From positions 1 through 64,000 of IMG/VR virus record IMGVR_UViG_3300024308_000188: a stretch of 64,000 nt of DNA; one strand, 5' to 3'. The notes under the pieces were generated by a model. The model was not told where the DNA came from and searched no databases. It saw only the letters and a program-made list of their open reading frames with translations. Below are positions 8,836 through 17,238 of the stretch, one piece after another (the first letter of the stretch is position 1; every line of letters begins with the position of its first letter). The position numbers were made by a program, and so were the translations under genes. Origin of the DNA: a virus.

Positions 8836-11631
8836 CTAAGGGAAAACCTTAGAATGGCCGTTAAATGTGTAAAGTTCTTTTACTTGAGTAATAGTACGAT
8901 CTTTACCACGAACAGTACGCACACCAATCGTTCCATCTGGAATGCTATAGTCAACAGCTTCAACCGAAACAAAAGTGCCGGTTCCTGTTTTAATCGCATA
9001 GATAGGAACATTCAAAACTAATTCGCTGCTATAACGGAAATCTTTAGCAGATGTCATGGCATCGATTTTGTTTTGAATTTTAGCAACAGCTTCTTCTGTT
9101 TTGCGCTCAAGATTAGTCAGTTCAAATTCATATTCCTGATCTAAACTTTGTAAAGCTGTTTGATGACGCACTAAATCTTTTGCAGCACGAGCAGAACCTG
9201 CTGGATTTACTGTACGTTGGTTTGCAATAGTTTTAGCACGGATGATACTGTTCTTTAAGGTAGTGCGTTGTGTTTCAAACTTATCCTTCAAGATACTTGC
9301 ATCGGCAGCCGCATTCTTACGTAAAGCACTCATTTGTTCACTAAGTTTTATCAACTCAGATTCGGCCAGACTTTTCTTGGCAACACCTTGTTTATTTTCA
9401 AGAATGTTCTGCACAAGCTTATGAAGCTTACGACTACGCGCAATATCAACATCAGGACGACGAGCAAGATTCAGTTTAATAACAACAAACAATACACCAG
9501 ATCCATTTTGTGAAGTTTTAGTATGCTTTACAATAGATTTAAGTGCTGGCCCATAAACTCTGGCTAACCGACCTTGTATCTCTTCAGCTTCGTGTTGATA
9601 AAGCGGGTTGTCGTTTTGAGCAGCAAGTACCAACATGAAATCATCGTTCGATGGATCATTAGATACAATACCAAAGCTAGGGTCTTGTGCAGCTAACTTG
9701 TTGTCAATATTAATCGACGACTTACCTGTTATCTGCGTGATTCTGAAAGCTTTAGTAAAGTGTCCGGCCAGAATAGCTTGCTTAACTTCAGAAAGCACGG
9801 CAAAACTGTTGCCGTAATACAAAGGTTCTTTGCGTTTGAACTTTCCTGAATTTGGTTGCTCTGGACGTTCTTTAAAATGCTCTATGTTTATTCCGGCTTC
9901 CAACTTTTCATGCTTTTGTGTAGCAAGAATTCTTTGTGCAACTTGTGTATGCAAACGCATTTTTCCAGAAGTACCTAACAATGAGCGTACCCAAGGTAAA
10001 CTTGTTTTAACCTTCATCACATAAGAAACTGGAATACCATTTTTAGTACGGCGCATTGCATCAAGCAGTTCATCTTCTAAATCTTCTTTATCATCATCCA
10101 TGAACACATCAAAGTCATCAGCAAATGCAGAAGATTGAAAGAAACCAACATAAGTTGTATCACGGCTCAAAGCTTCTTCTTGAGACACACGACTTAAATC
10201 AATTTTGCCGTCACCAGTGATAACAGAATTCTTTAACTTAGGTTCCACTTTTTTCTTAGCTGCTTCTAACTCAGCAATTTTCTGTTTTTCTTTTGGTGTC
10301 AATGGACGATCAGTAGAAAGTTTTGGAATTGGTACTTCTTTACGTTGAATAACCTGACCTTCAACTTTACCACGGAATGGTTTACAAACTTTTAAAACCG
10401 ATTCCATTTCTTTCGCACTTAATTTGAATTTTATGTTGCGATTATCTTCAAACACAACATAAAATTCACCACCACGAATCGCACGATAACCAAACACTTC
10501 ATTCATGTCCAAAGACATTTCGTGCTGACGATGATGATTATTGAAGTGACGGCTTCGCCCATTCGGTGGACTGTAACGCATCCAAATATAATCGTGAACA
10601 GTGTCAGAACTTTGTGAACGCAAATCACTGCTCGTTACATAAAGAGTAGGTGGATTTGGGTGGCCTTGTTGAATGTGCTCACCACTAATTTTTGAACGAT
10701 TCATTTGAGGCTTCGTTGGAATAGTTGGTTTTGCGTCAGTCGGTACACCATGCTGTATATGATCACCGCTTTGACGACGATTGTTGAACACACTTTTGTT
10801 TGAATCTACGTTATGCTGTTTGTGTTCGCCACTTATCTTTCCGTGGTCAGAATGGTATGGGCCACCAACAGTACGAACTTGAACAGGTTGTGGTGCAGAT
10901 TTTTGTTCAAACAAAGAAACTAAATCGCCAAACATTTCCTTAAACACTTCATTTTGCTCAGGAGTTGGCAGGTTATCACGAATAAGGTTTTCAAATTCTT
11001 CAGGAGTTTCACCGCGACGTTCACGTAACGCCTGAAGTTTTAATTCCATTGGAGTAGATTCTTCTTGATCGCAAATTTCTTTTAGCTCAGGATCAACAGT
11101 ATGTTTTTCTGTTGCTATTGGATTCTGCAAGCGAGTGGCAACGGTTTCAAGAATACGAGTCATACTTGGGCTGGTTAAAAACCGCTGAGCAAATAACTTG
11201 TCAACATTAAACTCAGATTCGATACTAATGTTGAACTCGCCAATCATTTTGCTAAATTCGGCAGCATCTTCACGGCATCTGTGAATTGAAAGTCCGTGCA
11301 TAGACCATTGAACCCAAGACTCCAAAAAGCGAGAATAACCAACAGAGCAGACTACATCTTCAGCACAAGCTAACTCAGGTTCAATAACATCAAGCAGTTG
11401 TAATGCTGCAATCACAGGTTTTGTCCCAATGTAATTGCGATCAATAGTGTAGTAAACACCAGTTTCTTCACAGTACATATAATTGTCTCTGTGATGTAGT
11501 TTTGGAATACCCTCTATTTTGCAGGTAGATCCGCCAACCAGTGCATTTGTAGAACCGCAACCAACTGAACAAGTGGCTACCATACCTAAAGACTGCAAAC
11601 GATCTATTTTCTTTTGAATGTGTGGAAACAT
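8836..11631 (-). CDS. Large multidomain phage protein, unknown function
   Basis: 931 residues. The N-terminal ~60 residues hold cysteines (CSVGCGS, CKIEG, MYCEETG) that might bind metal. At ~265-340 there are three short repeats related to K-I-S-G-E-H-x-Q-H. At ~355-420 there is a domain (YIWMRY, NEVFGYRAIRGGEFYVVFED) also present in the proteins at 27013 and 53381. An acidic stretch (DDFDVFMDDDKEDLEDE) and long C-terminal coiled coils follow, ending in a beta-rich domain. No enzymatic motif was recognised. It is likely a structural or internal virion component. SD AAGGGA. I do not see the usual N-terminal tag. Confidence 0.75.
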   Translation of the reverse strand: MFPHIQKKIDRLQSLGMVATCSVGCGSTNALVGGSTCKIEGIPKLHHRDNYMYCEETGVYYTIDRNYIGTKPVIAALQLLDVIEPELACAEDVVCSVGYSRFLESWVQWSMHGLSIHRCREDAAEFSKMIGEFNISIESEFNVDKLFAQRFLTSPSMTRILETVATRLQNPIATEKHTVDPELKEICDQEESTPMELKLQALRERRGETPEEFENLIRDNLPTPEQNEVFKEMFGDLVSLFEQKSAPQPVQVRTVGGPYHSDHGKISGEHKQHNVDSNKSVFNNRRQSGDHIQHGVPTDAKPTIPTKPQMNRSKISGEHIQQGHPNPPTLYVTSSDLRSQSSDTVHDYIWMRYSPPNGRSRHFNNHHRQHEMSLDMNEVFGYRAIRGGEFYVVFEDNRNIKFKLSAKEMESVLKVCKPFRGKVEGQVIQRKEVPIPKLSTDRPLTPKEKQKIAELEAAKKKVEPKLKNSVITGDGKIDLSRVSQEEALSRDTTYVGFFQSSAFADDFDVFMDDDKEDLEDELLDAMRRTKNGIPVSYVMKVKTSLPWVRSLLGTSGKMRLHTQVAQRILATQKHEKLEAGINIEHFKERPEQPNSGKFKRKEPLYYGNSFAVLSEVKQAILAGHFTKAFRITQITGKSSINIDNKLAAQDPSFGIVSNDPSNDDFMLVLAAQNDNPLYQHEAEEIQGRLARVYGPALKSIVKHTKTSQNGSGVLFVVIKLNLARRPDVDIARSRKLHKLVQNILENKQGVAKKSLAESELIKLSEQMSALRKNAAADASILKDKFETQRTTLKNSIIRAKTIANQRTVNPAGSARAAKDLVRHQTALQSLDQEYEFELTNLERKTEEAVAKIQNKIDAMTSAKDFRYSSELVLNVPIYAIKTGTGTFVSVEAVDYSIPDGTIGVRTVRGKDRTITQVKELYTFNGHSKVFP

Positions 11632-11640
11632 GGCTATCCC

Positions 11641-12189
11641 TTAATCTATCCAAATTTGATCTTTAGGCATTTCTAAGACATTTCCTTTGGAACCATCTTC
11701 GTTCAATACCATGACTCGACATTTCTCGCTGAGCGGCAGAATATAAAGCAAAATACCCTTCTTCTTTTGACCAGCTGGCCCGTATGTAACAGGTAGGTGC
11801 AAGTTATCTTGCTCACGACCACGAACAGCAATACGAATATTCAAAGAATGTACGCCTTCGTAATCTTTAATGATTTCACCTATCCATTTACGTGCGGCCA
11901 ATACTTGTTCATCAGCAACTTTTAAAATACTGCAATTGCCAAAGAACATTAGCAGACCTTGCTTTAAATCTTTCGTATCTAATTGAGTTTCTGGAAGATT
12001 AGGGCCAGCTGAACTCACAAGATAATTCTTTTGTCCCATCTTAGCAAAGTTTGCAGTAGCATTTTTCATTTTATTTGTCCAACTTACTGCATACATATTT
12101 CTGTCAGCACGTTGTACTTTAAGATGCAGAGGCCCGAACGACTGCTCAATACGAATAGCCTTACTGGATAGACTAATTAATATTCTCAT
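11641..12189 (-). CDS. Tagged hypothetical protein
   Basis: 182 residues, not recognised. It starts MRILISLSSKAIRIEQ, a good copy of the shared N-terminal tag. The remainder is alpha/beta, with a strand-rich middle and a conserved-looking end (LLYILPLSEKCRVMVLNEDG). Its ATG overlaps the upstream stop by 4 bases. It precedes the 931-residue protein by nine bases and is probably translated with it. A role as head-internal cargo is inferred from the tag only. Confidence 0.75.
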   Translation of the reverse strand: MRILISLSSKAIRIEQSFGPLHLKVQRADRNMYAVSWTNKMKNATANFAKMGQKNYLVSSAGPNLPETQLDTKDLKQGLLMFFGNCSILKVADEQVLAARKWIGEIIKDYEGVHSLNIRIAVRGREQDNLHLPVTYGPAGQKKKGILLYILPLSEKCRVMVLNEDGSKGNVLEMPKDQIWID

Positions 12190-12578
12190 TTCTCAACCTT
12201 TTTAATCATTAGAGTAAACACGTACTCGTAAGTTTCGGCATCCGTGGAATCGTCGAAGCCTTGAATAAAAACCATTACCTCAAATACGCTCTCTTTTGGA
12301 AATTTTTCTGAAACAGCATCGAGCGTATTAAATATCTCACCTAAAGGTTTTGGCTTACCTTGTGTAGCAAAAACTGTAGCTGACTTCTTGACAAGTTTTT
12401 CTATTTGTGCATTTTTATTTGGAAGAACAGGCACAAATCTCAGTGCTTTAGATTTTAAACCTTTGAGAACAGAATTGGGTTTAACTTCGTCAAGAAATTT
12501 CACAGCAATAATACTTAAATTTGTTTTGTTTCTTGTCCAATCGGATAGAAACTTATTAGCGTCAAGATCTATTCGCAT
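12186..12578 (-). CDS. Hypothetical protein
   Basis: 130 residues, not recognised. It starts MRIDLDANKFLSDW; the first three residues fit the shared tag but the S-x-S part is missing. Strands alternate with helices (SVFEVMVFIQGFDD, YEYVFTLMIKKVEK). The SD GGGTGGG lies 3-9 bases before the ATG, inside the 3' end of the upstream nuclease-like gene, which it overlaps by 10 bases. Confidence 0.75.
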   Translation of the reverse strand: MRIDLDANKFLSDWTRNKTNLSIIAVKFLDEVKPNSVLKGLKSKALRFVPVLPNKNAQIEKLVKKSATVFATQGKPKPLGEIFNTLDAVSEKFPKESVFEVMVFIQGFDDSTDAETYEYVFTLMIKKVEK

Positions 12579-13216
12579 ATCCCACCCGTAATAAACTTAG
12601 CATCTAGCAAAGGATAGTTAATGTATTTCTTGAATCCACACCTTGGATTAGCTGCAAAATAAATCGTGCGTTCGCTTTTTGGCATGGTGAGAAATTCAAG
12701 AAGATTAACTTCTCTATGTGGAGTCTGAACAGATCGCAGATTAAAACGCATTGATCTATCAGCAGTGGCTTTGCAGAATCCGCCACGCCAAGCCATTTTG
12801 GTAATGACCCAACGCTTTAAGCTTCCATCTACTTTTCTGTGTTTTGCATTTTGCTTGATAATGACATTACCGCCATCAGTAACAACCATTAAACCTACAC
12901 CATGCGCTTTTAATCGCTGCTTGATATAAGCTCCATGTTTGCTTTCAAACAATTCAATAGATATAGCAAAATACATCTTATTTGCGAATGGTAAGTAAGA
13001 TTCCCATTTTGTATCGCTAGTAAAATCGGCCCAACAACTTTTAACCTCAACAATAACTGTTTGCCCTCTAACAGTTAAGCCAAGTATGTCGGCTCTTAAT
13101 TTGCTATATTTATTGTCAGATTTTAATCCAACTTCGTCATAGACAGAATACAGCTTATCCACAAGATAATAAGTTGCGGCCCGTTTAAGCCGCAATGTAT
13201 CATTTTTTCTTGTCAT
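12569..13216 (-). CDS. MmcB-like PD-(D/E)XK nuclease-fold protein
   Basis: 215 residues. RADILGLTVRGQTVIVEVKS (residues 41-60) followed by WADFTSDTKWESYLPFANKMYFAI reproduces the MmcB-family core: catalytic-type Asp43, Glu57 and Lys59, then the DF-x-SD-x-KW and Y-x-x-x-x-[DN]-x-x-Y/FFA pattern. MmcB is a DNA-repair-associated putative endonuclease in alphaproteobacteria. In a phage it could act in recombination, repair or host DNA damage; this is not shown. The C-terminal ~90 residues are extra. Two bases separate it from the Acb1-like gene upstream. Confidence 0.7.
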   Translation of the reverse strand: MTRKNDTLRLKRAATYYLVDKLYSVYDEVGLKSDNKYSKLRADILGLTVRGQTVIVEVKSCWADFTSDTKWESYLPFANKMYFAISIELFESKHGAYIKQRLKAHGVGLMVVTDGGNVIIKQNAKHRKVDGSLKRWVITKMAWRGGFCKATADRSMRFNLRSVQTPHREVNLLEFLTMPKSERTIYFAANPRCGFKKYINYPLLDAKFITGGICE

Positions 13217-13217
13217 A

Positions 13218-13673
13218 TTAATCGTCTACTAATTCTTCGCTGTATTCATTAGTGAGGATTAAAGTAATTTGCTTACTATTCTCCAAATATTTTTTCAGGT
13301 CAATCAGATAACCTTCAACATCGTCACCGTAAGCAAGTGAAATGTGTGGTTTAAAATCTGGATAGCTATGTTCAAGCCCTTTCGTTTTAGCATAGTTAAA
13401 CCGTCTTTCTAAGGCAGGGCAATGAAGCTTTAAAACTATAGCTCTCCAAGGAGAACCTACATCACCCATAACATCGCAACCAACTACTTCAGCCGAATAT
13501 CGAACATTCGGACTAGGTACATAATCTGTACCCTGTTTTTCTTTGCTGTACATAAGTGTACAATGCAATTTTTCTTTGGGAATCGGATTTGCAAATTTAA
13601 TTGCACGTTGAATCTTTTGAATATCTGTGACAGCAAAAGCATCAGGTTTAACAGCTAGGTAAGTTCCGACCAT
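13218..13673 (-). CDS. 2H phosphoesterase, Acb1-like (anti-CBASS candidate)
   Basis: 151 residues. It has the two catalytic motifs of 2H phosphoesterases: LHCTLMYS (His37, Thr39) and KPHISLAY (His110, Ser112). Size, motif spacing and the overall order (N-terminal GTYLAVK strand, LHCTL, a long beta region, PALERR helix, PDFKPHISLAYG) match the Acb1 family, the T4 gene 57B product and relatives, which degrade cyclic oligonucleotides to block CBASS defence. The ATG chosen has the SD TGGAGG six bases upstream and overlaps the upstream gene by 26 bases. It could alternatively be an RNA ligase-type 2H enzyme. Confidence 0.65.
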   Translation of the reverse strand: MVGTYLAVKPDAFAVTDIQKIQRAIKFANPIPKEKLHCTLMYSKEKQGTDYVPSPNVRYSAEVVGCDVMGDVGSPWRAIVLKLHCPALERRFNYAKTKGLEHSYPDFKPHISLAYGDDVEGYLIDLKKYLENSKQITLILTNEYSEELVDD

Positions 13674-14634
13674 GATAGCCTCCAAATTCTTGTAGTAATG
13701 GTTTTAATGGATGTCGTGACGTTTCTCTGTAAATTGCATCACGATCATAGGCAGAAATGCCAAAGTTTTTGAAATTAAGATTCACGCTGTTGCACAGAGC
13801 TTTCGGATCAGAAGCCATTACATAAGGCTTTCCGTTTCTTACTACAATGCGTTGGCCATGCTCGTTAAGAATCCAAACAATGTTCCAATCATTCATGGAT
13901 CTATCTTGTCTAATAAAATTCCCGACATAATATCTGTCAGAATTTTTATCGAAGTTTGTATGTAAATACAAAGCCTCTAAGACATTTTCAATTTCTCTGG
14001 CGTTACTCAATCCCCAATATCCTGCCCACTGTGGAAAGTCTACGTGTTTACCGCAGCAGTGTGCTATTGCTCTACGCACAACATTTTGACTGTCGGTATA
14101 TTTAATTTCATTTACATACTGATCTACGTAATGATGACAAATGAATTCAGGATTGCACAAATAACTGCGAAGAGTTGTGTAGTCAATTTCTGATAAAACT
14201 CTTTGAGTGAAAACATAAGTTTCTTGAGTTTTCCTATCAACAGACTCATAACTTATTTGTTTACGCTGAGAATCATAAAGTTCATCAACTCTGGTTTTAT
14301 TACGCGCATCAAAAGCGAAAGGATATAAATGAGGGAAATTTTTATCAGCTGACCAAGTATCAACAACACATATTTCAGGGAATTTAGGTTCACCTATAAA
14401 CAATAAAATTTGTGTTGCAGATAATAAATTCCTACGTAACCATTCGACGCCTTGCTCAAACTTTTGAGCATCAGCCGGATATTCTTCATCCACCATTTCA
14501 AGAGAATCGCCTGTTATTCCTTTGCAAACTTTTTTCAGTGCTTGCAGAATCTCAGGTGAATATTGATTACGGTTTTTGGAAAGTTGCTGATCTAATTTAT
14601 CGAATTCAGCGCCGTATATGGAACGTAATGACAT
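13648..14634 (-). CDS. Hypothetical phage protein
   Basis: 328 residues, not recognised. It is soluble and aromatic-rich, with a Cys/His group in the middle (ICHHYVDQYVNEI ... AIAHCCGKHVDF) and a conserved-looking region YWGLSNAREIENVLEALYLHT. The C-terminal part has strands (NIVWILNEHGQRIVVRNGKPYVM). The ATG at 14634 is preferred over an in-frame TTG two codons earlier, because AAGG lies seven bases before it. It lies between a small tagged gene and the Acb1-like gene. Confidence 0.75.
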   Translation of the reverse strand: MSLRSIYGAEFDKLDQQLSKNRNQYSPEILQALKKVCKGITGDSLEMVDEEYPADAQKFEQGVEWLRRNLLSATQILLFIGEPKFPEICVVDTWSADKNFPHLYPFAFDARNKTRVDELYDSQRKQISYESVDRKTQETYVFTQRVLSEIDYTTLRSYLCNPEFICHHYVDQYVNEIKYTDSQNVVRRAIAHCCGKHVDFPQWAGYWGLSNAREIENVLEALYLHTNFDKNSDRYYVGNFIRQDRSMNDWNIVWILNEHGQRIVVRNGKPYVMASDPKALCNSVNLNFKNFGISAYDRDAIYRETSRHPLKPLLQEFGGYHGRNLPSC

Positions 14635-14636
14635 AA

Positions 14637-15059
14637 TCAAGCCTTCTCAATTCGTGACATAATAGCTTTGTGAGTATAGGAAACGTAAGTAAAATACTCA
14701 GCCTTTATATCTGTTTTCCCTGCACGATAAATAATGCTAGAATTTTGATCGTAAATTTGAGTACGTCTGAATTTCTCAGCAGGATCATAAAGAATTTGAG
14801 TACCAAGAACAATGATTGCTCTTATGTTATCGCCAGATTCTGTTTCCAGCACAACAAGCTTTGTTTTTGCGTCATTAATATTTTGCATTTCAATGACGCA
14901 AAGTGCAAGCGCTTTAACTCGTGAGTCACGTTCACTGGCTAAGAGTCTGCGATCTTTAATTAAGAGAACAGCGCGTGTAAGTAAAGATGAAATATCAAGC
15001 GAACGAGGTTCAACACTACTAATGGAAAGAAAGCGTTTTAATGGTATTAGAATATTCAT
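14637..15059 (-). CDS. Hypothetical protein with tag-like N-terminus
   Basis: 140 residues, not recognised. With the second ATG as start (better spacing from the SD TTGGAG) it begins MNILIPLKRFLSISSVEP, a longer variant of the shared tag in which the S-x-S-S part comes after an insertion. The rest is alpha/beta (SRVKALALCVIEMQN, LVVLETESGDNIRAIIVLG). A small virion-internal role is possible but unproven. Confidence 0.7.
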   Translation of the reverse strand: MNILIPLKRFLSISSVEPRSLDISSLLTRAVLLIKDRRLLASERDSRVKALALCVIEMQNINDAKTKLVVLETESGDNIRAIIVLGTQILYDPAEKFRRTQIYDQNSSIIYRAGKTDIKAEYFTYVSYTHKAIMSRIEKA

Positions 15060-15115
15060 CATGTCTCCAAAAACGGATTTGGGGCCACAGATTAATGCAG
15101 CCCCACATTTACAAC

Positions 15116-15991
15116 TTATTCCAGTTCATCTTCTGTGTAAGCTTCAGCAGCAGCTTTTTTAGCTGTGTTGAAGTTAGTCATAGTGCTCAAGCCTACAGTC
15201 ATTACTTTGCCACTTGGCAATTTAACATACAACGTCTGGCCTGAAATAGATTTACCTAACACGATGTTAGAAGTTTTGATACCGGCTTCTGTCAGCATCT
15301 TGACAACTTCTTTCGCCAGAAGGCCATATTCTTTTGCTTTGGCTGCGCGATTTTTATCCGCAACTTTTCCAGCAGCTTCTTTAGTCGCAGGAACTTTTTT
15401 GATGTGACTGTTAAGTGCAGAAGCAGCAGCTTTCATTTTCTTTTCCAGCGCGGCAGACAAAACGCCGTTAGCATAAATAGGAAGAATTTGAGTTGCTGTC
15501 TCAGTCATTTTGCTACGCAAAGAAACTGCGATTGCCCGTTTCTTCATGTAATTTGGTTCTTTGGCTTTAGCGCGAGCCGCACTATACTGCATGGCTTTGC
15601 TACGTTTCGGAACAGTGTAATATCCCATTGGTGCAGGAACAACACTTGATTTGCCAAAAGCGGCAACAGCTTTTTCAGCAGTGGCTTTATCTTCACACAA
15701 AAAGTTTAATGTGAACTTACCAGCTTCGCCTTCGATCTTAACTTTACCGTCAGCTGTATGCGGCTTGATAACAGCACTTAAGGTTACTGCCTCTTTACGC
15801 ATTTTAACCGGAGCAACAACACTCACGGAAAAACCATCACGCGATTTTTTGATGGTAGAGATTGGCTTCATGTTACGTAAATAAGATTCAATGTCTTTAC
15901 GTACAGCCAAAATGTTTGGCAGATTAGCCAAACCATCAGCAGCTAAATAAGTGTTACCTGCATTCAGACTTACCAAACTTTCGATTTTCAT
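15116..15991 (-). CDS. Basic alanine/lysine-rich protein under its own promoter
   Basis: 291 residues, very rich in Ala and Lys, with long helices in the middle (about residues 130-225) and a strand-rich end (GQTLYVKLPSGKVMTVGLS). It starts MKIESLVSLNAGNTY, a weak tag-like sequence. It has the strongest promoter candidate of the window 42 bases upstream and the SD AAGGAA, so it is probably abundant. The basic composition and own promoter suggest a DNA-binding internal head protein, which is inference. No named domain was recognised. Confidence 0.7.
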   Translation of the reverse strand: MKIESLVSLNAGNTYLAADGLANLPNILAVRKDIESYLRNMKPISTIKKSRDGFSVSVVAPVKMRKEAVTLSAVIKPHTADGKVKIEGEAGKFTLNFLCEDKATAEKAVAAFGKSSVVPAPMGYYTVPKRSKAMQYSAARAKAKEPNYMKKRAIAVSLRSKMTETATQILPIYANGVLSAALEKKMKAAASALNSHIKKVPATKEAAGKVADKNRAAKAKEYGLLAKEVVKMLTEAGIKTSNIVLGKSISGQTLYVKLPSGKVMTVGLSTMTNFNTAKKAAAEAYTEDELE

Positions 15992-16032
15992 AGCAAATTC
16001 CTTGAATAAGATGCTGTTTTGAAGTTGATTAA

Positions 16033-16051
16033 CTTACTCTACTAAATTATA
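16033..16051 (-). promoter_or_regulatory. Late promoter candidate
   Basis: On the minus strand the sequence TATAATTTAGTAGAGTAAG lies about 42 bases before the start of the 15116-15991 gene. It matches 17 of 19 positions of the element at 38775-38793. No good -35 box is seen at 16-18 bases, so a phage-modified or phage-encoded polymerase specificity is possible. Confidence 0.55.
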
Positions 16052-16070
16052 AAAATACAGCCCATAAATG

Positions 16071-16097
16071 CAAAGAGCAGCAATTAAGCTGCCTTTG
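16071..16097 (-). terminator. Hairpin after the GNAT gene, possible weak terminator
   Basis: Inverted repeat CAAAG-A-GCAGC / loop AATTAA / GCTGC-CTTTG, ten base pairs with one bulge, just after the stop at 16100. The minus-strand sequence that follows (CATTTATG) is not a real U tract, so it may only define the 3' end of the upstream mRNA. Confidence 0.4.
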
Positions 16098-16099
16098 GG

Positions 16100-16462
16100 T
16101 TATTGTTTAGGCAGTCTGTACATTTTATACGATGCCTTTATCAGTTTAGGATCTACAGGTTGAAATCCAAATCTTGTATAAAATTGTGTAAGTCTTTTAA
16201 GATTGCTTCCGAAGGCTGTGGATGGATTCAACACAATTATAAAACTGTGCTGATCCGCATACTCAGTTATACTACGCATTATCTTACTGCCGTACCCTAA
16301 GTTTCGCATTAAGATTGGCAGTATGATACTTTCTAACTCTAATGCCTTGTAAGCACGTTCGCAAAAAAGTACATCAGGTATTTCCAACAAACACAATTTT
16401 AACTCTGGATAAACTTTCTTAAGAACCAAACCAAATGTAAGTGGCGATACTGCATAGCTCAC
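16100..16462 (-). CDS. Small GNAT-family acetyltransferase
   Basis: 120 residues. ALELESIILPILMRNLGYGSKIMRSI contains the acetyl-CoA-binding motif A (R-x-x-G-x-G at RNLGYG, about residues 53-58), and RLTQFYTRFGFQPV is the typical motif B end (F-Y-x-x-x-GF). These are the core of the GNAT fold; the acceptor could be a protein, peptide or small molecule and is not evident. The start is GTG two bases after the upstream stop, without a clear SD. The N-terminal strands are short but sufficient for a minimal GNAT. Confidence 0.75.
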   Translation of the reverse strand: MSYAVSPLTFGLVLKKVYPELKLCLLEIPDVLFCERAYKALELESIILPILMRNLGYGSKIMRSITEYADQHSFIIVLNPSTAFGSNLKRLTQFYTRFGFQPVDPKLIKASYKMYRLPKQ

Positions 16463-16463
16463 T

Positions 16464-16817
16464 TTAAATTACCGCAGATTGAACAGGACAAATTTCTTTA
16501 AATTTGGCTTTCACAAGATTAGTATCAGCTTTAGTAAGCTCAAACTTTTCTAAAAGTTCTTCAAAGCAAAATCCATTAGCTGTTAAATCATCCATTTCAT
16601 ATTCGCTAATGATATTATTAGCGTACTCACCATCACAGTCAAACTCAACAACACCAAGTTTGTTACCGTATGCGCTTAAATTGATTCCTTTAGAATATCC
16701 TGAAAATGTTTTAGCGTATTGCAGTAAAGATAATCCTCGGAATCTCACACAATCATGTAAGGACTTATCTACAAGCAACAATAAATGACATGAACCAAGT
16801 TGAGTTCTGGTTTCCAT
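16464..16817 (-). CDS. Hypothetical protein
   Basis: 117 residues, not recognised. SD AGGTGA precedes the ATG. It begins METRTQLGSCHLLLLVDKSL; the middle has GVVEFDCDGEYANNII and the C-terminal part is helical (FEELLEKFELTKADTNLVKAKFKEI). It is followed two bases later by the GNAT gene. No membrane segment, tag or catalytic motif was seen. Confidence 0.75.
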   Translation of the reverse strand: METRTQLGSCHLLLLVDKSLHDCVRFRGLSLLQYAKTFSGYSKGINLSAYGNKLGVVEFDCDGEYANNIISEYEMDDLTANGFCFEELLEKFELTKADTNLVKAKFKEICPVQSAVI

Positions 16818-16851
16818 GATAAGTCACCTACTTGTATTAGATAAGCTTAAA

Positions 16852-17238
16852 TTATATTGCGATGTATTTCCTTCTACGTAAATTAAATGTTTTGGCTGCG
16901 CTCAAAGATAATTCATCAAACTTTTTACGATGTTCGCCTGTTTTCCCTACCACAAGTAAATACGTTACTTCAGGTAATATGTCTGATTGTTTATCTTTCC
17001 ATGACATACCAGCAAATTTTGTGGATCTGAATTGACGAGTAACATGCTCAATGCTAGGGTCTTTTTTACATATTACTATGTGTCCTGCTCCCCACATAAG
17101 ATGCTCTTTTCTGAGCGCAGCATCAACAAGTCTTTCCAGTTCAGGCAAATCGTACTCAACAAAAGTGATTACACCGATTTTTACGTATTCACCCATAGGA
17201 ATAATCCTTTTACGATTTTTCTTTAAATCAAGTTTCAT
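16852..17238 (-). CDS. Hypothetical basic protein
   Basis: 128 residues, not recognised. It begins MKLDLKKNRKRIIPMGEYV and ends in a basic cluster (FNLRRRKYIAI). The core is alpha/beta (VKIGVITFVEYDL, HIVICKKDPS, VTYLLVVGKTG), reminiscent of small nucleotide-handling or phosphatase-like folds, but without a decisive motif. Its ATG comes directly after the upstream TAA. An in-frame ATG at codon 15 is an alternative start. Confidence 0.7.
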   Translation of the reverse strand: MKLDLKKNRKRIIPMGEYVKIGVITFVEYDLPELERLVDAALRKEHLMWGAGHIVICKKDPSIEHVTRQFRSTKFAGMSWKDKQSDILPEVTYLLVVGKTGEHRKKFDELSLSAAKTFNLRRRKYIAI

